64,000 nucleotides of DNA. It comes from an uncultured Treponema sp. (lineage in GTDB: Bacteria > Spirochaetota > Spirochaetia > Treponematales > Treponemataceae). The stretch spans positions 124,001-188,000 of the forward strand of contig CAMCRZ010000001.1 in the NCBI GenBank assembly GCA_945877425.1, read 5' to 3'. Positions 43,596 through 49,794 of this stretch are shown here, in pieces. How positions within the stretch are numbered: the first letter of the stretch is position 1; every line of letters starts with the position of its first letter. The notes below the pieces were generated by a model that made no database searches, was not told where the DNA came from, and saw only the letters and a list, made by a program, of their open reading frames with translations. The translations under genes and the position numbers were made by a program.

Positions 43596-43624
43596 ATTAT
43601 ACACCCTAAACACGAAAAAAACAA
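43596..43624 (-). promoter_or_regulatory. Leaderless promoter of the FHA/phosphatase/kinase cassette
   Basis: Minus strand: TTGTTT (43624-43619), 17 bp, TATAAT (43601-43596), then six T residues and the ATG. The layout is like that of the GH3 gene. Confidence 0.65.
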
Positions 43625-43674
43625 ACTTAAAGTTAAAAGAGCCTTTTTATTTTTCCTTACGAAGCACACTTTAT

Positions 43675-43760
43675 TACATAACCCGCTTTCCGTGGCTTTC
43701 CCTTACGGCCGGTCTTCCGCTTCGCTCCAGACTTGCTCTGCACCCACTACAATCGGGGCT
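43675..43760. other. GC-rich intergenic island
   Basis: A GC-rich patch unlike the AT-rich flanks, containing ACGGCCGGT, GCTTCGCTCC and CACTACAATCGGGG. No hairpin with a T-run, no RNA family and no conserved ORF is visible. It lies between divergent promoters. It may be a copy of a genome-wide intergenic repeat or a remnant of one. Confidence 0.35.
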
Positions 43761-43781
43761 AAACATAATTTAAAAAATGAA

Positions 43782-43810
43782 TTGGAAATAACGGCAAAGT
43801 GTGGTAAACT
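43782..43810 (+). promoter_or_regulatory. Promoter of the PurO-like gene
   Basis: TTGGAA (43782-43787), 17 bp, TAAACT (43805-43810), followed by a ~48-nt leader with GGAG. Confidence 0.5.
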
Positions 43811-43816
43811 TCCACA
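43800..43816 (+). promoter_or_regulatory. Palindromic operator candidate across the -10 of the PurO-like gene
   Basis: TGTGG-N7-CCACA is a perfect 5-bp inverted repeat spanning the -10, a position suited to repression. Regulator unknown. Confidence 0.35.
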
Positions 43817-43864
43817 AATCTGGAAATAAATCCGGAACTAAAAAAAAATTACTGGAGTTACAAA

Positions 43865-44581
43865 ATGGAAACAATGTCCCTTGCAAAAGAACTTTCGCAA
43901 AACGAATATCCCGGAAGAGGAATTATTGCCGGTTTAAGTGAAGACGGAAAATATGCAGTTTCAGCTTACTGGACAATGGGAAGAAGTGCAGGCAGCCGCA
44001 ACAGAATCTTTGTAGAAGAAGCAGAAGGAATACGCACCCAGGCATTTGATCCTTCACTTATTGCAGGAGATCCAAGCCTTATAATTTACTCCGCAGTACG
44101 TGTACTTGGAAAAAAGCATATTGTAACTAACGGCGATCAGACAGACACAATTTACGACGGAATAAGCAAGGGACTTACTTTTGAGCAGTCACTTCAAAGC
44201 CGCAAATATGAACACGACGAACCGAATTTTACTCCTAGAATTTCAAGTCTGCTTAACCTTGAAAACGGAAAATACGAATATTCAATTTCTATTTTAAAAA
44301 GCGACAGAGGCAATCCGGAAAATACGCTGCGCTATACCTTTAACTACGACAATCCTGCTAAAGGTCAGGGACGCTACATTCACACTTACGAAAAAAACGG
44401 CAATCCTCTTCCAAGCTTTGAAGGCGAACCTGTTCCTGTAGAACTTAAAGGCTCAATCGACGAACTTGCAGACCTTATCTGGAAAAACTTAAACGAAGAA
44501 AATAAAGTTTCGCTTTTTGTACGCTACATTGAAATTTCAACAGGAAAATACGAAACAAGAATCATTAACAAAAATAAGTAA
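43865..44581 (+). CDS. PurO-like IMP cyclohydrolase family protein
   Basis: The 238-residue protein matches the IMP cyclohydrolase (PurO) fold family: NEYPGRGIIAGLSEDG near the N-terminus, WTMGRSAGSRNR, DPSLIIYSAVR, NGDQTDTI, and FTPRISSLL. PurO closes the purine ring of FAICAR to form IMP in archaea; bacterial homologues are less well studied. No other purine genes are near. A GGAG lies 7 nt before the ATG, and a TAAACT promoter with a palindrome is upstream. Confidence 0.8.
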   Translation: METMSLAKELSQNEYPGRGIIAGLSEDGKYAVSAYWTMGRSAGSRNRIFVEEAEGIRTQAFDPSLIAGDPSLIIYSAVRVLGKKHIVTNGDQTDTIYDGISKGLTFEQSLQSRKYEHDEPNFTPRISSLLNLENGKYEYSISILKSDRGNPENTLRYTFNYDNPAKGQGRYIHTYEKNGNPLPSFEGEPVPVELKGSIDELADLIWKNLNEENKVSLFVRYIEISTGKYETRIINKNK

Positions 44582-44588
44582 CTTTTAT

Positions 44589-44617
44589 TTGACAAGTTAA
44601 AGTTTTCGCTGCATAAT
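44589..44617 (+). promoter_or_regulatory. Promoter of the reverse rubrerythrin gene
   Basis: TTGACA (44589-44594), 17 bp, CATAAT (44612-44617). Downstream DNA holds two Fur-family boxes. Confidence 0.7.
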
Positions 44618-44619
44618 AT

Positions 44620-44651
44620 TTGTATTAAGTACAAAATTGTATTTAATACAA
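44620..44651 (+). promoter_or_regulatory. Tandem Fur/PerR-type boxes
   Basis: Box 1 is TTGTATT-A-AGTACAA (44620-44634) and box 2 TTGTATT-T-AATACAA (44637-44651), both 7-1-7 dyads, the second perfect. They are embedded in a longer inverted repeat whose 13-bp arms are AATATTTGTATTA (44615-44627) and TAATACAAATATT (44644-44656). They overlap the -10 and transcription start, so binding should repress. Confidence 0.75.
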
Positions 44652-44678
44652 ATATTTTTTTTACAGGATGGAAATCAA

Positions 44679-45218
44679 ATGAAAAAATGGGTTTGCAAAA
44701 TTTGCGGCTATATCCACACAGGAGACAATGCTCCGGAAGTTTGTCCTCAGTGCAAGGCAAAAAATGCTTTTAAAGAAATGGAAGAATCAGCAGGATTTGC
44801 CTGTGAACATGAAGTTGGCTGTGCAAAAGATCTTGATCCAGAAGTAGTTCAGGGGCTTAAGGACAATTTTATGGGCGAATGTACTGAAGTAGGAATGTAC
44901 ATTGCCATGGCTCGTCAGGCAGACAGAGAAGGCTATCCTGAAGTTGCAGAAGCATTCAAACGATACGCTTATGAAGAAGCAGATCACGCTTCACGTTTTG
45001 CAGAACTTCTTGGCGAAGTTGTAACTTCTTCTACAAAGAAAAATATTGAACTTCGTGCTGCTGCAGAAGCCGGTGCCTGTGAAGGAAAACTTATGCTTGC
45101 TAAAAAGGCAAAGGAATTAGGCTACGATGCTGTTCATGATACTGTTCACGAAATGGCAAAAGACGAAGCACGCCACGGTGCAGGATTTAAAGGTCTTCTT
45201 AAAAGATACTTTTCTTAA
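44679..45218 (+). CDS. Reverse rubrerythrin (peroxidase)
   Basis: The 179-residue protein starts with a rubredoxin-type Fe(Cys)4 module (CKICGYIH ... CPQCKAK) followed by a ferritin-like diiron domain (EADHASRF and KDEARHG ligand pairs). In ordinary rubrerythrin the rubredoxin part is C-terminal; the reversed order marks reverse rubrerythrins, which reduce hydrogen peroxide in anaerobes such as clostridia, where PerR controls them. The frame extends 14 codons upstream, but the ATG at 44679 follows GGATGG. It lies upstream of a Fur-family gene. Confidence 0.93.
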   Translation: MKKWVCKICGYIHTGDNAPEVCPQCKAKNAFKEMEESAGFACEHEVGCAKDLDPEVVQGLKDNFMGECTEVGMYIAMARQADREGYPEVAEAFKRYAYEEADHASRFAELLGEVVTSSTKKNIELRAAAEAGACEGKLMLAKKAKELGYDAVHDTVHEMAKDEARHGAGFKGLLKRYFS

Positions 45219-45229
45219 TTAAACAGTTT

Positions 45230-45298
45230 ATACCGGGTCTGCCTTTATAAGTCACATTTCATTTTACTGCAGGTGCTGATTTATATTCAGCCCGGTAT
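45230..45298 (+). other. Inverted repeat between the rubrerythrin and Fur-family genes
   Basis: ATACCGGG(T)CTG and CAGCCCGGTAT can pair (11 bp with one bulge) over ~45 nt; the 3' arm also contains GCTGA-N7-TCAGC as an alternative hairpin. TTTTAT follows directly. It may be a terminator or attenuator ahead of the regulator gene. Confidence 0.4.
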
Positions 45299-45314
45299 TT
45301 TTATGGAGTTTATT

Positions 45315-45731
45315 TTGACAAACGCAGAACTTCTTTTAGAAAAAGGAATACGTCCGTCAGTTCAGCGGCTTGCTGTTTTCAATTATTTAAAAGAACATCC
45401 CGTTCACCCTACTGCAGAAAAAATTTACAGCGAACTTGCTCCGGAAAATCCTACTCTTTCCAAAACTACGGTTTACAATACGCTTCACCTTTTCAGCCAG
45501 AAAAACTTAGTTACCATTCTCAGAATTGAAGATGAAGAAGTGCGCTACGACGGAAATACATCTCCACACCTGCATTTTAAGTGCAGAAAATGCGGCTGCA
45601 TCATAGATATCTTTGACGAAAAAAAATTAAGGCAGCTTATTTCCCTTGCCGAAGAAATCGTTCCCAGTGAAATGGAACTTAATGAAACGGAAATAAATTT
45701 TCAGGGAATTTGTAGTAACTGCAGAAATTAA
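45315..45731 (+). CDS. Fur-family regulator, probably PerR
   Basis: The protein has the Fur-family winged helix (GIRPSVQRLAVFNYLKEHPVHPTAEKIY, PTLSKTTVYNTL) and metal motifs SPHLHFKCRKCGCI and the C-terminal ICSNC, two CxxC pairs holding structural zinc. Location next to a reverse rubrerythrin points to the peroxide sensor PerR over Fur. The TTG at 45315 lies 6 nt after GGAG and gives 138 residues; an ATG at 45303 within that ribosome binding site region is the alternative. It is convergent with the TrpR-like gene (3 nt). Confidence 0.88.
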   Translation: MTNAELLLEKGIRPSVQRLAVFNYLKEHPVHPTAEKIYSELAPENPTLSKTTVYNTLHLFSQKNLVTILRIEDEEVRYDGNTSPHLHFKCRKCGCIIDIFDEKKLRQLISLAEEIVPSEMELNETEINFQGICSNCRN

Positions 45732-45734
45732 AAA

Positions 45735-46049
45735 TCAGCCTTTGTTTTTCTGTTTAAGAATTTCCAGAACTTTAAGAAAAGCAGAATCATCTTTTTTCAT
45801 TTCTTTAGACCCCCGGGTTATGTTGCACAATGACATACCGTATTTTCTGGCAATTTCACGCTGAGTAGTTCCTGCATCAAGTTCCTTAACAAGATTCCAC
45901 CTGTTTGAAAAATCCCTTAATTCAGCTTTTGTAAACAGACAGCCGAAAAAATCATATATAAGTTTTTCATCTGATATATTAGAAAGAAGATTGCAAATTT
46001 CCTTGATAGTTTCTTCAACATTTTCAGTTGACATTACAGTTTTTTCCAT
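45735..46049 (-). CDS. TrpR/YerC-family DNA-binding protein
   Basis: The 104-residue all-helical protein has the TrpR-like pattern: KEICNLLSNISDEKLIYDFFGCLFTKAELRDFSNRW and a helix-turn-helix (TTQREIARKYGMSLCNITRGSKEMK). It may repress a Trp-related or other operon; no trp genes lie in the window, so its regulon is unknown, and the YerC branch is an alternative. Start ATG at 46049 follows TGGAG; the open frame extends ten codons more. Confidence 0.8.
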   Translation of the reverse strand: MEKTVMSTENVEETIKEICNLLSNISDEKLIYDFFGCLFTKAELRDFSNRWNLVKELDAGTTQREIARKYGMSLCNITRGSKEMKKDDSAFLKVLEILKQKNKG

Positions 46050-46132
46050 AAAATCTCCAGCAAAACTTTTTGCACACATCTGAACTTACACAACATAATA
46101 ATCCATTTTTTTTAAAAAGTACAGTTAACCAT

Positions 46133-46152
46133 TGCGCGCCCTGCCGCCCTGT
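46133..46152 (-). repeat. GC-rich intergenic core (copy B)
   Basis: Minus-strand ACAGGGCGGCAGGGCGCGCA matches copy A at 15 of 20 positions without gaps. It lies in the divergent region upstream of the TrpR-like gene. Confidence 0.35.
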
Positions 46153-46196
46153 TCTTGCGGAGAGTGTACGCTTTTTCCACAACTTAATGCAACGAA

Positions 46197-46225
46197 TTGA
46201 AAATAACACACTTTAATGTTAGAAT
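46197..46225 (+). promoter_or_regulatory. Promoter of the CsgG-like/CapA/helicase operon
   Basis: TTGAAA (46197-46202), 17 bp, TAGAAT (46220-46225), then a short leader with GGAG before the ATG at 46241. Confidence 0.55.
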
Positions 46226-46240
46226 TAAGTCGGAGTACTT

Positions 46241-48601
46241 ATGAAACTTTTTAACAGTTACAAAAAAATCATTTTATCGGCCCTTGCAGTTTTTACAGCA
46301 ATACCACTTTTTCCTGCAACAGGATACTTTACAGGAAACGGCGGCCAAGGAAAAACTATCCTTATTTATAAGTCTGTGCTTGAAAACGGAAAATCAGACA
46401 AAAGCGACGAATGGATATCAAACAAAATCAAACTGGACATTTTAAATGATTTGGTAAACTACTCTAACCTTACAGTTATAGATGCAGCTGAAAAAGAAAA
46501 CATCAGGAAAATCCAGAAAGAATACGAAAGCTCTGAATATTCGGAAGAAAATCCAATACAGCTTGGAAAATCACTTCAGGCAAAATATTACATCACAATT
46601 ACCACAACACGTACAGCAAGTTCCGGAGAAAGCAAATATACAGCCAACGTTCAGATTACAAACATTGAAACCAGAAAAACAGAAGGCGGATATAATTTAA
46701 GCAAAAGCTACAGCGAATCAGAATACATTACAAAGCACGGAATTATTTCTGCTGAAATTCTTACGCAGCTTGGAGTAAACTTAACAAGTGCAGGAAAACG
46801 CCTTATCCAGTACGGTACTTTTGAAAGCGAAGAAAAACTTAACTTAAGCGATTACGAAGAAAACCTTTCTGCCATTAACGCTGAAATTGCAAAACTTAAC
46901 GCAGAAGAATCAAAACTTACGGCACAAAACCTTACGTCTTTGGAAGCCGAAGCAGAAAAAGCAAGAATTGAAACTCAAAAAGCCATACTTGCCCAGCAGC
47001 AGAAAAATGAGCAGGAACGTATTGAACGCCTTAAATCTGATGCACAAAGGGAACAGGAAGAAATGCTTGCCCAAAATGATCGCGACATTGAAAAGCAGAT
47101 GGAAATAATGCGTCTTTCAAATGAAATAGAAAAAAAAGCAATGGAAATCAAGGCAAAAAAATCTGAGTCCTTAACTGCAAGCCAGCAGATTGAAGTAATT
47201 GAAGGTGAAAAGCAAATCCTCTATTCAAATGAAAAATCAGTGCAGGACACAATAGACGAATATTCTGCCAGACTTAAAGCTGAATGTGAAAACGAAATTT
47301 CCCAAAGAAAAAATCAGCAGCCGCAGAAAGCTCACCTTGCTTCAGACGGAGTTTCACTGAATGAATCAGGCAAGGAATTCCTGAACAACGACATTAACGC
47401 AATTACTGCAAAATACAACGACCTTATCGACACAAACACAGCGGAAATCAGAAAAGAAACTGAATCTGCACAAAATCAGCTTAGGGAAAAAATCACTTCT
47501 GACATTTCAAAACTGGAAAGCAAGACATTTACTGCTGACTCTATTTTAAATCAGGGATTGTACCTGCGCATCAACAACTACGACGGAACTAAAGGAAAAG
47601 AAGGCTGGCGCTACACACTTACTTTTTCGTTCAGAGGTCAGAATATTTTCGTCCATACGGACACCCTTAATTACACTGAAATTACAGGAAAGAAAATTCC
47701 CGAACTTCCAAAATTGGAAGACAAGAACTACAAAACAAAACGTAAAGTTTATCAGGAATATCTTGACACTGTAGACAACTACGATTCTTTTTTCAGGCTT
47801 AACGTTCCTTACATTGAATCAAAAATTACCTACACAATTAAAGCAGGAAGCTACAAGGAAGCAAGCACTTACAAAGTCAGCATCAAGTCAATTGATTTTT
47901 TAAACGTTGAATCAGGCAAAAAAATAAAAACTTTATCTGCTTCAGAAACTGTAACTTACGCCTTTACTCCATCAGTAAAAGTTGACTGGCGCACTCAGAC
48001 TCAGAAAAACAATGACTACAAGGCACAGGCAAAAGCTGAACGTGAAGCACAGGAAAAAGCTCAGGCTAAAATTAAAAAGGAAAACGCTAAAAACAAAAAA
48101 AGCACTTCCACACAATCATCTTCAAGTTCATCTTCAAAACAAGATGCAAGAGACACTTTTTCTTCTTTAATTTATGAATTTCTTCCAGGCACTATAAGCT
48201 ATTACCGTTCTGCTGACGAAAGTTTCTTTACGATAGGATATCTCGGCACAATTGGAATTACAAATAATATTTTCTGCGGACTTACTGCAGAACTTGGTTT
48301 TGGCGGCAATGATATTTTCTGGAATTCTTCAAATTCATACGACAGCGAAAAAGATTCAGAAGCAATTTTCTTTACAGGACTTACAGGTCTTTTCGGATTG
48401 TCATTTAACGTGTTTACAAATTTCAGGCTGAGCATTTACGCTGAAGGCGGCTACATTGGAACAGGTGCAGGCGGCGGTGTTGGTGCAAGCATGGAAATTT
48501 ACGCTCCAAATGCAGTGGGCATTATAGGAAGTCTTGGTATTCTTGGAAACTCAAATGATTTGTTTACAAAATATTCCGTTGGCTTTGAAGTATGCTTTTA
48601 A
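46241..48601 (+). CDS. Exported CsgG/LpoB-like protein with coiled coil and C-terminal beta domain
   Basis: The 786-residue protein has a signal peptide (about 1-28), then a CsgG/LpoB-like domain (ILIYKSVLENG ... NLTVIDAAEKENIRKIQKEY ... GKSLQAKYYITITTTRT) at ~35-190. A long Glu/Lys/Gln-rich coiled coil follows (~205-430), then a beta-rich region, a Lys/Ala/Ser low-complexity linker (~585-640), and ~130 residues with alternating strands ending in Phe (FEVCF), which resembles an outer-membrane barrel or surface domain. LpoB/CsgG relatives act in peptidoglycan synthesis control or secretion. Role here unknown; it heads an overlapping three-gene operon. Confidence 0.7.
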   Translation: MKLFNSYKKIILSALAVFTAIPLFPATGYFTGNGGQGKTILIYKSVLENGKSDKSDEWISNKIKLDILNDLVNYSNLTVIDAAEKENIRKIQKEYESSEYSEENPIQLGKSLQAKYYITITTTRTASSGESKYTANVQITNIETRKTEGGYNLSKSYSESEYITKHGIISAEILTQLGVNLTSAGKRLIQYGTFESEEKLNLSDYEENLSAINAEIAKLNAEESKLTAQNLTSLEAEAEKARIETQKAILAQQQKNEQERIERLKSDAQREQEEMLAQNDRDIEKQMEIMRLSNEIEKKAMEIKAKKSESLTASQQIEVIEGEKQILYSNEKSVQDTIDEYSARLKAECENEISQRKNQQPQKAHLASDGVSLNESGKEFLNNDINAITAKYNDLIDTNTAEIRKETESAQNQLREKITSDISKLESKTFTADSILNQGLYLRINNYDGTKGKEGWRYTLTFSFRGQNIFVHTDTLNYTEITGKKIPELPKLEDKNYKTKRKVYQEYLDTVDNYDSFFRLNVPYIESKITYTIKAGSYKEASTYKVSIKSIDFLNVESGKKIKTLSASETVTYAFTPSVKVDWRTQTQKNNDYKAQAKAEREAQEKAQAKIKKENAKNKKSTSTQSSSSSSSKQDARDTFSSLIYEFLPGTISYYRSADESFFTIGYLGTIGITNNIFCGLTAELGFGGNDIFWNSSNSYDSEKDSEAIFFTGLTGLFGLSFNVFTNFRLSIYAEGGYIGTGAGGGVGASMEIYAPNAVGIIGSLGILGNSNDLFTKYSVGFEVCF

Positions 48602-49794
48602 AAAATAAACGGAACAGTGTTTTTATAAGTTTAGTTTTTCTCCTTTTATCATGCACTTCTACAAAACAAAATGAAACCCTTCCGGATTGTTTTAGTGACG
48701 GCACACCTGTAATTACGTCGGAAAATGCATTCAGCAGCAGGGACACAATCCTCATTACTTTTTGCGGCGACATTATGGCTCACAAACCAAACACTTCCAT
48801 AAGCGATTACAATGAACCGTTTAAAGACATAAAGCCTTTGCTTTCACAAAGCAATCTTTCCATAGCAAACCTGGAAACGCCTGTTTACAAAGACAAGCCC
48901 TACTCTACGTATCCTTTTTTTAACGTACACGAAGAATATGTGGAAGCAGCTTTAAATTCAGGAATAAACGTATTTTCTCTTGCAAACAATCATTCAAACG
49001 ACCAGAACCTTGAAGGAATAAAGGCAACAAAAAAATATTTTGACGGTTTAAGAACTTCATCACAGAATTCTGAAAGGAAAATTTATTCTTCCGGATTAAA
49101 AGATTCTCCTGAAAGCCCTTTTACTTACGAAATAATTGAATGTAACGGCTGGAAAATTTTATTTCTTGCCGTAACGGAAATTTTAAATCAGAACTCTTTT
49201 TCAGGTTACATTAATTATACAAAGCCAAATTCCAGAAGCAGAAAAATCTTTATGGAAAGCATTTCGGCATTAAGGGAAAGCAATCCCTGCGACCTTTTTA
49301 TTTTAAGCATTCACACTGCAGAAGAAGAGTATGTTCTTTCAACTCTGGAAAGTCAGAAAAAATATTACTACGAACTTTTAGATGCAGGAGTTGATGTTGT
49401 ACTTGCAAATCATCCTCACGTGCCGAAAGAATGGGAACTTGTCTGCCAGAACGGCGAAAACAAAAAGCTGATTTTTTTTGCACAAGGCAATACTTTAAGT
49501 GCACAACGCTGGGAACCCGATTTTAAAAATCCTGCAAACATAAGGGATTACACTGGCGACGGCTTTATAACACAAGTGCGCTTTGAAAAAGATGAAACTG
49601 GTGTTAAAATCATAAACGTAAATCCAACACTTATAACAACTTACATTACGCCTCAATGGCATTTTGTCATAAAAATTCTGAACGAAGAATTTATTGCTGA
49701 ACTGAAAAATTCCGGCATGAAAACATGGGCAAAATATTTAAGCGAAAGAATGAATCTTATGGAAAAAATTAAAGGAAAAAAAATATGTCAATAG
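48592..49794 (+). CDS. CapA/PgsA-like lipoprotein (poly-gamma-glutamate capsule family phosphoesterase fold)
   Basis: The 400-residue protein has a lipoprotein signal (FLLLSCTS, lipid on Cys21). The body matches the PGA_cap/CapA metallophosphatase fold: ITFCGDIMAHKPN, SNLSIANLETPV, GINVFSLANNHSNDQ, and VVLANHPHVPKEWE. CapA homologues act in polyglutamate capsule export or wall-linked hydrolysis, but no capsule genes are here. It overlaps the previous gene by 10 nt and the helicase by 10 nt, indicating translational coupling. Confidence 0.85.
   Translation: MLLKNKRNSVFISLVFLLLSCTSTKQNETLPDCFSDGTPVITSENAFSSRDTILITFCGDIMAHKPNTSISDYNEPFKDIKPLLSQSNLSIANLETPVYKDKPYSTYPFFNVHEEYVEAALNSGINVFSLANNHSNDQNLEGIKATKKYFDGLRTSSQNSERKIYSSGLKDSPESPFTYEIIECNGWKILFLAVTEILNQNSFSGYINYTKPNSRSRKIFMESISALRESNPCDLFILSIHTAEEEYVLSTLESQKKYYYELLDAGVDVVLANHPHVPKEWELVCQNGENKKLIFFAQGNTLSAQRWEPDFKNPANIRDYTGDGFITQVRFEKDETGVKIINVNPTLITTYITPQWHFVIKILNEEFIAELKNSGMKTWAKYLSERMNLMEKIKGKKICQ

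Noticed and set aside
43524..43829. Plus-strand ORF of 101 codons spanning the FHA gene 5' end and the GC-rich island
   Set aside because: It is antisense to the FHA N-terminus and promoter, has no ribosome binding site, and its composition follows the GC-rich island. Treated as chance.
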